Origin: Aspidiotus rigidus
Lineage: Eukaryota; Arthropoda; Insecta; Hemiptera; Diaspididae
Length of the DNA stretch: 64,000 nucleotides
Assembly (NCBI GenBank): GCA_035079385.1
Contig: JAVHKY010000029.1
Location: 10,168,001-10,232,000 of the forward strand
Direction of reading: 5' to 3'
Part shown: positions 34,860-48,400 of the stretch, one piece after another
Position numbering within the stretch: the first letter of the stretch is position 1
Layout of the letters: every line of letters begins with the position of its first letter
The notes under the pieces: generated by a model
Seen by the model: the letters and a program-made list of their open reading frames with translations, nothing else
Databases searched by the model: none
What the model was told of the DNA's origin: nothing
Program-made: the position numbers and the translations under genes

Positions 34860-37800
34860 CCAATTTAAGGAAGGGCCGATAATGCGCTTGGCTGTCCTGA
34901 CGTTAAGTACAGCTTGATGACAACCAAACACACTGACTTACAATACTTCCACAACGATACTATTGGAATTTGCTGGTGTCGAGCAACGACCGTCAACAAC
35001 AACGTTAAACAGTTACTGCAAAGAGTATATCTTTAATCGCTCTAGTCGGTATCCGAACTAGACAAGACAACTGGTGGCAACCAAGGAATAAGTGACTGTA
35101 CCCATTACTCGTTCTTCATATATGATACTGAGTCGTGCAGTATTGTGCATACCCCGAGTGTATTTGAAAGAGCTATTGCGATCTACTAGAATAACGCGTC
35201 GTTCTGGTTCTCGTTCTAAATCTCATAGAATGTAAAAAGCGTTTTCCGTTAAATGTAGACACAAGTTTTTTTTTTTTTTTTTTTCTTGTATTTCCGAAGT
35301 TTACCGCTGGAAATCAGCAATGTAAACAATTTTGTAAGGTCGTTTGCAAGAATGTTATGTCGTTCGAGGAAGTCGTATTGAAAATTTAAAGACCGATAAT
35401 TTTTTTCCCCTTCGCTTTGTGCCGTCGTGTCATCAATAACTGCGCGCTCTTTGTCGAACGCGTTGCCCGTCGCACGATTTACGACCTATCGCGGGAATTG
35501 CGACATTCGCGTGTCGCGAAGTTATCACTACGGGATAAGGTTTCATCAAGTTTCCAATTTCGAAAGAAAACGTCGACGCCAGTGGTATGATCGAGAACAA
35601 TCTCGCGGAATAGGAAAAAAAAGTGTCTCGTATATCAGCTGCCACTGAGGTGATAATCTGTACAACGTGATTGACTCTCGAATGACATTCATCTCGCGCG
35701 TGTGAAGGTGTAATAAGCCTATTTGAGGGTGGCTTGAATTTTATAATCATACTGTATAATGAATTTATTTTACCGTCTGCCTTTCATCGCCAGCCATCAG
35801 CGGCGGCTCCTCTTCTAATCGGACGGCTTAATTATAGAATGCCATTCGCAAACGGCGGCCTCTTCACGTTGAGATGCCCCACCTTTACACCCATTCTCCT
35901 TCGGAAGTTCGCATCGTTACTTCGTTAATTCGTACTTTTCGCATCCTTCTGCACTAGACGACACATTTTACGTATTCACCTAGCCGACCTCGCGCAGATA
36001 CCTTCTCTGTACAATTTTACCATCATCAAATTAAAAGATTACAGTCGTTTCGCATGTAGGTCATTTATTGACTGGTCGTCAGATTTATTTCGAGTCTCGT
36101 GGGCCCTACACATGATCAAAAAATTTAATCGAATCAACAGTCGAACGAGACGATTTTAATTCAGATCATGTAGATACTCGCAGCAAATGAGTACTCTCGA
36201 TAAACGAGAGTAATTTAACCCCATCGTAATATGACTCCTGATACGAAAACAGTCATTAGAGTTTCATTCATTTCCAACGGTGCGCGAAGGGACATAGAAA
36301 AAAACACGATAATTTGGTATTATTATATTGTAAATTGAAATCGTGTCGTATTATACAAACATGTACACCCCTGTAAATATGAGAAGTTAGCAGTGAAAGG
36401 GGTGGGGGTCGAGCTCACGTGGGTTGAGCGCACACCACCGAATTGGAAATACGGATGCACGGTGTGTTTACGTGAGCTATACGCCGCGGTTGAAGGCGAA
36501 AAGGCAGGCAAATCAATAAAGAAGTGCGTAAGTTGTGCGCAGGTCACCAGAAAAGGTGAAAGCACACTCTATACGAATTTTCAGAAGTTCGTAATTCTTA
36601 GCTCACGTCGAGGCTTGTGCGTCGCCTAATTTTCCTTTTCGCGTATTCTATTTAGGGGTGAAAATAAAAAATAAAAACTTTAGTCCACATTTTCTACAGT
36701 TGGTAAATCGGTCGAGAAAATGAGAATATAGAATACATGTGAATTGTGTTTTCTCCTGACGTTCAACTGTTTTTCTTCCTCGTCAAAACTTCGTATCGTG
36801 CAGTAGTAAGTGTTATTTTTATCAATTTTAGTATTGGGTACGAAGAGTATTTTTCCGATGAAGTTTCGTCGGATAAGTGTCGAAATTCACTGCAGGTGAC
36901 GGAACTGTCGTTCGAAATCGATAAACGTTATCTGATGTCTCAAGTGATGTTGTTTTCATCCTGCTGTCGTGGTCTTTTGAACCTTTATCACATCCTGCAA
37001 CAAAACAAGCTGGTACCTAATCACCTTGTGTACGAACTGCACCTAATGTTGTACGATAGAAATTTATTTACGTAAGGTAGATGGGTATTATCTCTCTATG
37101 AGAATAACCATACGTTATCTACTTCCCGCTGTTGTCCACCATTCACAGGTGGCATACTCAACATATCACAGTGTAAATTCAAATCACGAGTACTTTTTCT
37201 TCCCACTAAAAGTGATCGATTCTGTTTAGTGGAGCGCAACAGATTCCAATGGAGAGGATTATTTTTCATCGAGATAAACTTAATTTTCGGTCGTGTTTCT
37301 TTATCGATTCTTTTACGCTCATTTACCCTTGGAAGTTTGACGTCGATTCGAACCCTAACATGTCCTCGAAATAGTGTTAGTTTATTGTAGAAAGTATTCG
37401 TATATTTGTAATACGTAATGGAGCGCATTCATTCTCTCAAGGTTAGACAGCTTTAAGTTCACAAGCGCCTTTTATCAGATGGGTTACAATACAATGTTAA
37501 AGAGTAGGTCAACGAAGCGGAGAGAAAAATGTTGTTTACTCGATTTTGAGCATCCATCGGATGTAGGACACTTGAGATTTAAGTAGGTTTCTCGACTGCG
37601 TAGATATTTTTTCCCCCGTTGATAATTTGTGTTTAAAAACGTCGCTACTTCGACGCGAGTGCATTTCATAATAAAGTGTACAATTTTCCTGTAGAGTTCT
37701 ATGAAGTACCGAGCCAATGAAATTATGTATTTTCATTGTGAGTGCTGCTTCACAAAATATCACGATCGCGCTTAAAGGTCAACGGTTTTTTACGTTCTTT

Positions 37801-38232
37801 TCTAGGAGAAGCGAACGAGTGGTCATATGGAAACGGTATGTGAGGTCGGAAAGTAAATATAAAAAATGTAGGTACGTAGATTCTCGAGCAATTAAGCGCA
37901 TTTAATGGTCCCCGAGGACTATTTACTGTTGGGGAATGTGCGAGGGGAACGAGAAGCTTGGAAATTTTTTATGCGAATTTTACCCGATTATTGCTGGTGT
38001 AGATTTCTTTTCGAAATTTCTCCCTGAAATCTCAACTCGAAAAAAAAAAAAAAAAATCTTAAATCACATTGATAAACAAGGATTTGGACTTCATTTGTAC
38101 CAAAATGTAGCAACTATTTCAATTGAGGTAGCGCATTAGTATTTCTTTTCATTGCAACTATTTACCAGCTCAAGTGCACCTTTTATAATTGATAAACTTT
38201 TGTTCATAAAAGGCATAAATAAAATTAAATAC
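34860..38232. other. Mostly unassigned; ambiguous coding on both strands at 36.7-37.4 kb
   Basis: No element or family recognised. At 36746-37075 both strands are open: plus (109 codons) and minus (from a TTGCAG acceptor near 36995). 37420-37096 on minus is also open, with SLLVGRKSTRDLNLHCDMLS. One of these may be a real exon but the sequence does not decide. Confidence 0.35.
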
Positions 38233-38903
38233 CTCATTTTTCTTTTAGAATCCAGGAGCTGTGTGGTTGGAACAGGATGTACGACTTTCTCAGAATAGTT
38301 TTGTTGGTGTAGACTTGCGATGACCGCTGATATTGTCGCAGTTGATGTAGACAATATAGGTGGCTGTTGTAATGACGACTGCTTCAAATGTGATTGTAGT
38401 GTTGAAGTTTGCGTTGGAAACAATGGAGGCGGCGGTGAAAAGGAAACACAAGTGTTTGGTGATACTATTAATGGAGAAACACAACGCTGCGGTGAAGTGA
38501 TGGTAGGCACTTGGACAGATGTTGTAGACGGTATCTTAAGGAGCGAAGACGTTTGATTAGCGGTTGAGGGAGTAGTAAAAGTAAAGGTAAGGGATGGAGA
38601 TGGAGAGAATGATGGCAAAGTGGAGACCAACATAGCTGTGGCTGCTGGAGGCACCACAACAGGAGTAGGTACTGTTTATCGAAGATGGAGAAATGGAAGA
38701 TACTGCAGACGTTATAACACTGTGTGGCATCGCGTTTACCCTGCAAACTGATTCATTTGACGCACGCAGTACATGTTTTGCGGTGGATGTTGCGATCAGT
38801 GAAAGCGCCGATGAAGTCTGAGTGATTGTCACATTTGGAACTGTTATAAATGAAGAGACAGCTGATTTCATTGGAAACTTTTTCTCCAAACTTGGATACT
38901 CTT
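38233..38903 (-). CDS. Candidate Ser/Thr/Pro-rich exon
   Basis: Starts after a strong polypyrimidine acceptor (TTCTATTTTGTAG) and ends at a GAG/GTATTT donor. It encodes about 220 residues rich in Ser, Thr and Pro, for example TAKHVLRASNESVCRV, then STLPSFSPSPSLTFTFTTPS and HPVPTTQLLDSKRK. A one-base frame change lies near 38672. Such regions are typical of disordered transactivation or linker segments in nuclear proteins. No folded domain is present. Confidence 0.4.
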
Positions 38904-41900
38904 CTACAAAATAGAAAAAAGAAAAAATAAATTTTCAATTAACCACAATAACACGCAGGAGGTACCAAGGTAGCCTAAAACCGAATAAAATAACCCAGGA
39001 CGAGATCATATGAGGCTTCATAAATTTTGAAACAAACAATCATACAAATTTGATCATACAGGTTTTATTGTAAATAAGAACAAAACCAATAAAAATCTTA
39101 ACATTTGAAAAATTCTTTTCTTCCTCCAATTTATTGTAAAAACTCCACAATATTCCCACACGTAATACAATTTACATCCCACCGCTCTCCGTCGTTAACC
39201 AATTAAAGTATTAATTTCTGGGAATTATATAATTGCAAGCCTAAAAAAATTGTATTAAACGCCAGTTTCCCCTTTCTTCCAAACTGAACAGCATCTCACA
39301 CGACGTTGAAGTGATAACAAACGCCATGAATGCACGCGACAGCTGGTACACGCCCAAGATAGTGAACGGGGTAGGTCCATTGCGGCCATGGGTAGTCACT
39401 TGCACCTTTCTGCAGCATCGAAGCTTTGCAGCGTTGCAAAAGTGTAGCGACGTTTAGGTCACAACTCTTTTTTGAAAAATCAATACTATAAACAATAACA
39501 CCGGAAACTCTCGTCAATTTTGTGGTCCCAAATGACTAGCGATGAGGGATGGAACTAACGTGAGATGTGACTGTGAATTTGTGTATATTGTTTGCGTGAA
39601 GTGGTGCTTTATCGACATGGTTTATGATGTAACATCATCACCCCACAAAGCTACAAAGCGCTGCGTCGCGTGGCCAAAAGCGCTCAATGTATTTAGAAAG
39701 GAGTTTTTGGTATTATCGTTTATAGTATTGAAAATGGCTCATTAAGCACCCCTGTTGGTAAGAAGGTGCTGCACGAGGATTCCTCTCGACGAGTAATGCT
39801 CTCGAAGCGATGAATTTGCGAATCAAAATAGGTCACACATTACAAGAAAGACTTTTGGTAAATCATTTAGTCGGAAAGTATGAAAGTAAAAAATTGATCA
39901 GACTCCCTCGATTCACGTAGTGTCCCTGAACCTGTGGACAAAGTCGTAAGAGTATCATTGAGCTTTCTTGAACAAACCAGTTTTTGGAATGGATGATGGA
40001 GGGGAGGGCATTTTCACGCCACTTCAATTGAAAGTGCACACCGTCCCGTAGGAAGCTAAAAGCCTCTCCACGGGGCAAAAACGAAAAATAAGCCGCTCCT
40101 TCAAAGCAAAGCAAGCGTTACTATTTCAATGAAAAAATATTCTTTCGTAGCTAAATAAATAAAGATCACGTTTCATGTCTATCATATTGTATATTGATTC
40201 TCCACTGGTTATTTTTAATATTATTCAAGTCTAGTACAGGTATATCAAGCTAACAAGCTTTTGGATCTTTAGTCTAATATAGCAGTAAGTTTATATTTAC
40301 TGTTTGTTAAGCTAACTAGCGCTCAAAGAGCTCATTTGCTCCGCTCGTTCGTGCAAGAATCCCAACCAAAAATCCAGATAAAGTGCGACAACAAATAAAA
40401 AAACAGTATGAAAGATGGCGAAATTTACAAAAAAATTCGATCAAAAGTTCTCAAATTTACAGATAGGAAGAAAAAAAATCAGAGATGGGCTGAAGATCTT
40501 GTTTGATGTTGCTGCGATGAATGCTCTTCAGGCGACCTTCTAATAATGGTGTGCGCCCTGCGGAAAATCGTCGACAGAGAAAGTGAATTTACATGTAATC
40601 GGGGCACTTATCTTCGTACAGGAATTCTACCTAATACAATATCTTCGCACTATTTCGCCTAGCTATTCCCCAGTGAAATAATCCTCCAAATACCAATCGC
40701 GGCTGTCTTTCAAATCGAAGAAATTTGAATTGAACAATCGAGAATGAGTGAGACAAAAGATAATTATTTTACAACGCAGACTTATTACTCAATCCTTGAC
40801 TAAAAAAAAAAAATCGAAAACGTGACTGAAATGCTAAAGTTATGGAATTTTCCGCTTGACGAGAGAATGAAGATTGTAAATGTATATTTTTCATCGATTA
40901 CCAGTTTTCTTCTTTGTTACCTCATTAATGATGTGACGAAAGAAAAAAAAAAAAAAACAGAAAAGCAAAAAAAAAAAAGGTCATTGGGAAAGTAAAAGTG
41001 AGTAGAAGGAAGATAGAAAGGTGTGTGTTCTATTTCCACCCACATGTGGCCCAAAAAATGTTTTCCAACCAACTTATTTCAAATTTGCAGGGGTCATAGT
41101 CCTACATATGACCTTCAAATCGTGCTTACTTCCTGTGGTATTATAATATGAGCCCTCGAGTCTCCAGGATCCTCCCAACATTGCCCTCATACATAAAAAA
41201 AAAATGTTTCTTACGCAGAACGTCAGAAAATGTGCAAAACCTAGGCATGGTAGGAGGGGCCTGGAGGCTTAAGGGTTCATATGATACCATTGAAAGTGAG
41301 TACACTTTGAAGGTCATATTTAGGACTACAACACCTGCAGCATTGAAATAAATTCGACGAAAAAAAATTTTCTGGTATTATATAGGCGGAGGGACCTTAT
41401 CGACTCTCATCCTTTGAAGAAAACAAAAATAGATTAGAACTCAAGGCAGATTGATCAATGACGAGAGAAGAGGAGACTCGTCAGTCCACTTTTTTCTTGA
41501 GTCGGTTGAAATCGAGAATTATGATTATGACAACGTCGTAGGTCAAAAATGCCTCAAATGTTATCAAGTTTGGAATTTCCTTCTTCTATAAAACGAGGGG
41601 AAAAAAATAATCTTTCGAAAATTTGAAACGATAATTCAGAGCATGAGCTTGGAGCTACGTTCCTGAAGTAAAGCCAATTTTTTTCTCCGTATGAGAACTG
41701 CAACTCTCACTACACGCACCAACGGATGACGAAGATCCTCTCTAGATAGGCGCGTTTCGGAAAATTGTCTATTTTATCCTACTCAAGTTTTTTGTCCCTC
41801 GAATACGGTCGGCTTTCGCGAGACCGAAATACCAGATACCGTGCGCAGATAATTGGCACCCGCAAAACTCGGTCACTTGGTAACAATCACGAAAACGAGA

Positions 41901-42924
41901 AATTCTCGCTTACCCAAAATCGGGTATATCACGGATTTGTTATAAAACCCTCACGTAAATTCTCAATTAGATAGAAAAGCTGTTTACACGCCTTGACTTT
42001 CTCTTTCCTATACGTACCTTTTACCCTTAACAGACGATTTAGACGGTAATAATGTTTCGCTGCGGTAGGGTGAAGGTGATTTTAGATAACGCTCGGTGAC
42101 ACCCTCGACGTTCGAAAAATTATTTTTCATTATTTTTCTCACGGCAGGATAATGTGTGGAAGTTCAGGACGTGCGAACAAATGCTCGTAAGGCAAAATTA
42201 TAGAAACGAAAGAAACTCGAGAAGATAGTAGAAGAAAAGATAACAGACTACTACATCATCTTCTAACCTTCAAATGTGGCAAGAAGAAACATTTACTCAT
42301 TAAATAAAACACTCGTAGGTTGTCTACTTCGTTTTTCCCTCGCTCGAGGAGTGTTCGTGTTCATTCATTTTACCAGCCATAACTCACCGTGGAATACACT
42401 CATTCATTTTCTTTTCTTTGCCCTCTATTCGCTCTAATTTTTAATTTTACTCCGGAAAATTACAATGTCTGCCATCTAATGTTTACACGCGAGCAATACA
42501 TATTGTCTTCGTCTGTTTTTTTCTCTTGATCTTTTCATTGGTAGGTACTTATTTCCAACCATAAATATTTTTAAATTCTCCCGAAAAAAATAGAAAAGAA
42601 GGAACTTACGGAATACTTGACTAAGGAGGCGACTTTCATTGGCGGTATACCTACTGAATGTCGATCGTCGAAAACGGCTCTCTATCCCGGAACAACACGG
42701 GCGCCAATTACTTTCAGACGTAATTAAATGCAAAGACAACAATAATAAGTTGAAAGCGTAAGCTAGGAACTGCGCTGAGCTTACAGACTGATGAACTGAC
42801 CTATCATGCTCGGCTGCGCTGTTTATAGTACAAGCTGCAAACCCGCGACACCGTCGCTTATTCAACACAATTCCTTTGGTTCGATTATTTTTTTCATGAA
42901 TTCCGACAATTACATACCTATTTC
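38904..42924. other. Unassigned sequence
   Basis: About 4 kb without recognisable genes or families. Open frames (for example 39296-39517 -, 39863-40114 -, 42476-42952 -) have no domain signatures. Poly-A runs occur near 40948 and 40969. Confidence 0.45.
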
Positions 42925-43632
42925 TTGAACAATGTTCGAATAAAACAATCACGTAATTTCAGGTTCAACACGTTCGATGACATAGATATTTTTGTCCTGG
43001 TTGACGTATTAAATGAACGTATTGATAACACAGGATACGAATTTGGTGATTTTTCGGTTTGTAATATCGATGAATTTGTTTTCATCAGAAAGATCCAAAT
43101 TATTGCCGTTCTGAAGGATACTGTCGACAACATACCGTACACGTCGGATCATGTGTCGCTGTTTTACGCGTTCGATTTGCCGGAGTGCTCCTACTTTCTT
43201 GAGCTGACGTATGACAACAATTACACTTTTTTGTTTGTGGAAGAGTGTGAATGTGACTATTTGGACATATGTTGCGAAATAGGCAAATTGTATCCTGTTC
43301 GCAGCTTTATATTTGAAAGCTATAATTTTGTGAAAAAACCGTACCTTCCTTTAACTGCACCCAACATTACTCTTCGCCGTATAAAGAAATATTCTAACCG
43401 CTTGAACCTCAATTCAACCGCCTCGTATGCTTCTTTAAATTATTTGAAACTAAATTGCGCAAATTGTATTAACCGTGTAAATGATATTTTTTTTTTTACT
43501 TTCGAAAATGGAAAAGAATTACATATAGACCATTTTCGAAATTTTTCTACAAACTTATTAACAGATACTATCCTTAGACTTTTTTTTCAACCGTCTATAA
43601 TATTTTTTCTCTTTTTTCCTTTATTTCATTGA
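42925..43632 (+). CDS. Orphan 235-codon ORF
   Basis: An uninterrupted plus-strand frame. A TAATTTCAG acceptor sits near 42961, so the true exon may begin there rather than at the ATG. The first ~150 residues look folded (FDDIDIFVLVDVLNERID, LPECSYFLELTYDNNYTFLF, EECECDYLDICCEIGKLYPV); the last ~30 are Phe-rich and probably read-through. I do not recognise the family. It lies on the opposite strand to, and just beyond the 3' end of, the Helitron helicase fossil. Confidence 0.4.
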   Translation: MNNVRIKQSRNFRFNTFDDIDIFVLVDVLNERIDNTGYEFGDFSVCNIDEFVFIRKIQIIAVLKDTVDNIPYTSDHVSLFYAFDLPECSYFLELTYDNNYTFLFVEECECDYLDICCEIGKLYPVRSFIFESYNFVKKPYLPLTAPNITLRRIKKYSNRLNLNSTASYASLNYLKLNCANCINRVNDIFFFTFENGKELHIDHFRNFSTNLLTDTILRLFFQPSIIFFLFFPLFH

Positions 43633-43912
43633 ACTTCCATTATGACTTTGCCCCAATTCAAAATATATTTCAAATTTGTTCCATTTCTTTTATCCTGTTG
43701 TTCCTATATGCGTTTGTATAAATACGTTTTTTTCTTTATTTACCAATACCTGTGAGTATTCTCGCTTCCAATTACATTAGTAAGCATAGATACTTAGATA
43801 GCCTTATATTATTCTTCTTAAATAAATCATTCTGAGCTTATTGGTATTGTTGACAACATGAATTTTTATTCATTAAAAAAATTTATACATAGTATTATAA
43901 AAACAATTTACA

Positions 43913-45180
43913 TTAATTTTCTAAAACTTCATTGTAAACTATATTTTGAACGTATTTCAGGGATTCACCTTTTATGGCCCCACCCGGGTGTACAAAAATG
44001 CCGTTTTTTGAAGTCACTCGAGAGAAAGAAACATACAGCTGTCCATGACTGAAACATGTTCTTCTAAATTCACGCCAACTTTCTCAAAGCTCTGTCCTTG
44101 AGACTTATTTATTGTAATAGAAAAACATAATGTAACCGGGAACTGATAGCGTTTGAATTTTACTGGACCATCATCATAAGTTAATGGTATTTGTGGGATA
44201 TAGACTTTTCTCCCTTTTGATACTCCCGTCAATATCTCCCCCTCTATATTCCATCTGTTCAATCTTGTAACTCAAAGTCGTGTTCCATTACAAAGATGAG
44301 GAGGCTGCAAATTTCGTAAACACATAATTGGAACATTCACTTTGAGTCTTAATTCATGAGGCGGAAGTCCTCCTACCTCAATCGATTCAAGAAATTCAAT
44401 AGGAAACTGAAAACTATCATCAATGTTTTCAGTCACATTTTTTGACTTGTATACAACTTCCTGAAAAATTATTATTACCTACTGATGATGAACAGAAGAT
44501 ATATAATTTTCGAAAGATGAATTTGTATATTTTTTTACCTGTAAAAGAATTTGATCGATAATGAAATTGTTAATGCGCTTTACGGATGCATTACGTGGGC
44601 TAAGAATGGCACGATTTGTAATCCATTCATTTACTTGATTCGGAATAGTAGAACAGTCTCCCCAAACGTTCTTTATTAATTCTTCAATTGAATTAACAGT
44701 TGTACAAAGAGGTGAGCAATCTATCCAGGTATCCACATTTGAGTAAGAACCTAAAAATATAATAATCAACAATTGTGATTATTATTGTCTTTGAACAAAT
44801 TTTTTTTTTGGTCAATCATCTTCTTGGCTTGAGATTAGCTGTTAAACTATGAAAATTCACCTTTGCCTATCTCGTCAAGCTGTTTTATGAATGTACCATT
44901 ATCCTCATCATTTTTCAATCTCATATTCATTGTCAAAGGTTTCAGAATCTTGACCTTTTTCCATAAGTACGAACATTTCAATGTTGCAGCCACAATATCC
45001 GTTCGTGTACCTATTTGTAAATGAATTTTTCTAGGTATTTATTATTTATTATTTTTTTTCTTTCTTTGGAAATATACAATTACATAATTACAATACCTCG
45101 ACGTACTACAGGTAACGTTTGTTGAAAATCTCCTGTTAATAATACAGTTAGGTATTCCTCCCATTGGACGGTCACGGTCA
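43913..45180 (-). pseudogene. Helitron-type PIF1 helicase, 5'-truncated fossil
   Basis: Minus-strand pieces in order: LLTGDFQQTLPVVRRG near 45140-45095 (Walker B/GDFRQ-type motif III), TDIVAATLKCSYLWKKVKIL and LTMNMRL at 45019-44861, a block with ITNRAILSPRNASVKRINNF at 44755-44540, LRNLQPPHLCNGTRL near 44290, then FPVTLCFSITINKSQGQSFE and finally YVQNIVYNEVL before a stop at 43913. These are the C-terminal motifs of eukaryotic PIF1 helicases in Helitrons. Splice-like sites separate the first four pieces. There is a stop (TGA) near 44272 and frameshifts near 45150 and 44050. The Rep domain and Walker A are missing, and no Helitron end was identified. Confidence 0.75.
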
Positions 45181-45455
45181 GTACCTACTAAAAAAAACTT
45201 AACAATGTCATGAGCATCGTGTTACAAAAACTGTTTTCTTTCAACACATTATCACATAAGTACTTTTTTTGAAGAGAAATTAGAGCGAATTTCTTACTAA
45301 TATAATATGAAATAACGTTATTAATAAGAAAATAACATCACAAAAGTTAAAAACTATAGAAGTTTTCAACATAACTCGTTTAAACAAAGTAAAAAATACA
45401 AGAATTTCTAGACGTATTTCAAAGAACGAAATTAGCCACTGAAAATGAAAAGAAA

Positions 45456-48400
45456 TTACTCGGTCAAATCGATGGCGCAACCTTCCTCGATCAAAATAGC
45501 GCCTACATTCACGTCGACGTCTCCAGAGGTGTCCCATAACAACACACTGACGATGTCTTCCGACGCTTCGACGATTACGCTAACATTATTCTTTCTTTGT
45601 TTGTAACAACTCGTGGAAACGTAGACAGTCATGCATATTCCAAGTGTTGAGGACTGGAACAATGCCTGTAACAAAAAAAACTCCTTAATTCTACATCGCA
45701 GAGACCTAAAGCTCATTGCGGTTTTTGTAAGATGGAACGTAGAGAGGTTTTGGAAAATGACGAATCCCGAAAACTTTCCCACACTAAACTGCAAAGAGTA
45801 TCATTTTCGAAAGGTTTTCAACCTATTCTACTTTGGTCTCATTGGGCTTAGAAAATTTCTGATTGATTTCTTACTTATCAATCTCGAACAGCGTTTTCAC
45901 TTACAAAATCTACAAATAAAATTTCTCACCAAGACAGCCTCTGTTTTGTTTAAATTAAAAATTGAAACCAACAAGGATTCGACATATACAAAATTTTTTT
46001 TAATTACAACGACAACGATAATACAATTTCGACACAACGACGATTTTTAATGATTCGACAACGAGAACGATAACAAGACTGAGTTACAACACGATTATTG
46101 ATTATACAAGGTTTTTGTGATAACGATATGGTAGGGAAAACCCCAACGAAAAGGATACGAGGAATAAAGATAATTTCTTCTCTAACAAATTCCCCCGGCT
46201 GAACCATGGGGTTTCTGGGGGCTCCGGAATCGGGAGGACTACAATTGAAGAGACTGATCTCGTTTTAACACTTCCCTTGAATCTGACGTTTACAACGCGG
46301 ACCAGGCCATCTTTTCCAGGGCATACCGTCACTAAAACCCCAAGTGGCCACTCAAACGGTTTGGTACCTTTTTCACGCACGAGAACAACTTGACCGGGAA
46401 CTAAATTTGGCTCCTGTTTCTGCCATTTGGAGCGTTGTTGTATTTGGTTGATATAGTCTTTTGACCAAGAAAGCCAAAAACCTCGCACTTGAGATTTAAT
46501 CAGAAGTAACCGATTTGAAAGATTTGTTCCATCATCATCAATCCTTGGTAGAGAAGTCATAGCACGACCGATTAGAAAGTGGGCTGGAGTCAAAATTTCG
46601 GACCCTTGCTCCGCAACATTTTTATAGCAAAGAGGTCGAGAATTGAGCAATGCTTCAATACGAGTGAAAAGCGTCCCATATTCTTCATAGGATAAGACGA
46701 CCCCATTAGTGACAGGATTCGACATAAATTATACAAAATTTTTTTTAATTACAACGACAACGATAATACAATTTCAACACAACGACGATTTTTAATGATT
46801 CGACAACGAGAACGATAACAAGACTGAGTTACAACAGGATTATTGATTATACAAGGTTTCTGTGATAACGATATGGTAGGGAAAACCCCAACGAAAAGGA
46901 TACGAGGAATAAAGATAATTTCTTCTCTAACTGCCTCAATATCTGATGAGAAAATTTCTAAAATATTTTCCTTTCAGATAAGGTGAACGTCGCACTAATC
47001 GACATTCTTTAATATGACTTTCTTTGATATTATTTATCTAATTTTTTTAAAAATAATTTTCAAGACTCTCGAACACAATTATTTCATTAGGTCTCATACT
47101 TTGAAAAACCTTTCTACAACTTCGTTTTTTTTTCTTTTCAAAATTTTTGTTCCGGATATTGAAAACAAATAGAACATTTTATCTATTTCGTGTTTCAAAG
47201 TCAAACAAAAAAAGTTCAATTTGCATTCAGACTTACCAGCCAGTTCAGCCTTTATCGCCAAAGCCGGTAGTTTCCGGAAGTTTGGCATCAATAGGTACAT
47301 TGTTTTGAAATCAACGTAAACTGTATTCCCGTAATCCACGCAATAAAGTGATACCTCGTTTGAATCTTTCGCAACACTTATCACCAAACCGCTGCAAGAA
47401 CGAATGTGAACAAGATTATACCTATATCATAAATTTCTCCAAAGCGTACGGCGTGTTCTAGACTGTCGAAATCTCGAATCTTATGAATTGGTTCCCCAAA
47501 GGCCGCGGCAAAGGGTATACAATATTATCGATGAAGATCAATTTGATATTCTTGATACCCAGTCAGTATTTTGATCCCCACATCGATTCTGGTTGAGTGT
47601 GGAGTTTCCTCTACACAACCAATGAAATATTTGACCGTCTAGAACGCGCTCGGGTTCGCAATCTACGCGGTCGACATATTCTCCCTACCGGCACCATTGT
47701 TTTTCTTCGTTTTGCACGGCGAACGAATTACCGACACGAATACTTCCGATTTCCACAACCGGTTTCTCTCTCGAATAGTATCTAGTCATTTCATCGGTCA
47801 ATTGCTGAAACTCATCAACCAGTTCCAAAGGCTGTACCTGAAGACAAAAATCGGAAGAATATCATTTGCTTTCCGTATTTGTCGACGTGCTCGAGAAATT
47901 ATAGAATTAATTGAGTAGAACTCAATAGTAAAACGGACGGACGAATCACATACAAATTGACCCCCATTCCGCGGAAAATAATTTTAAATAATACCTATGA
48001 ACTTGGCTTCGGGAAATAAGATGTATCTAGACAGTAAATCTCGAAAGAAAAAAATACGAAATACTTCTAAAGAGCAATTCTAGCAGATTATGCCTAAAAA
48101 AAATTGTGACAACGGTTGCTCTGAATTTAAAAAATGATACTAAAACCTACTAAGATCCTTCTCCCCTCTCGATCTGACTTCTGTCTTTGACAAACTATTA
48201 AAATGCAGAGGAAAAGCTACACATCCTTATTGTCCCCATCTGCCCTTTTTAGCCCATGAGCTTAAGTTGAATTGCAAGGCTCGTTGATTCTATAAATAAA
48301 TAGAGCGCGGTCGATAGCGTTACACATGATGTACAATTTGAGATAAAAAAAGTACTTACGACGAAATAACTGGGATTAATAATCATAGAGACCTTCACGT

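Noticed and set aside
36746..37075. 109-codon plus ORF
   Set aside because: The minus strand is equally open with an acceptor-like site; neither reading has a known domain.
45631..46050. 139-codon plus ORF
   Set aside because: Antisense to the Tudor last exon, its intron and the Bel repeat; no domain.
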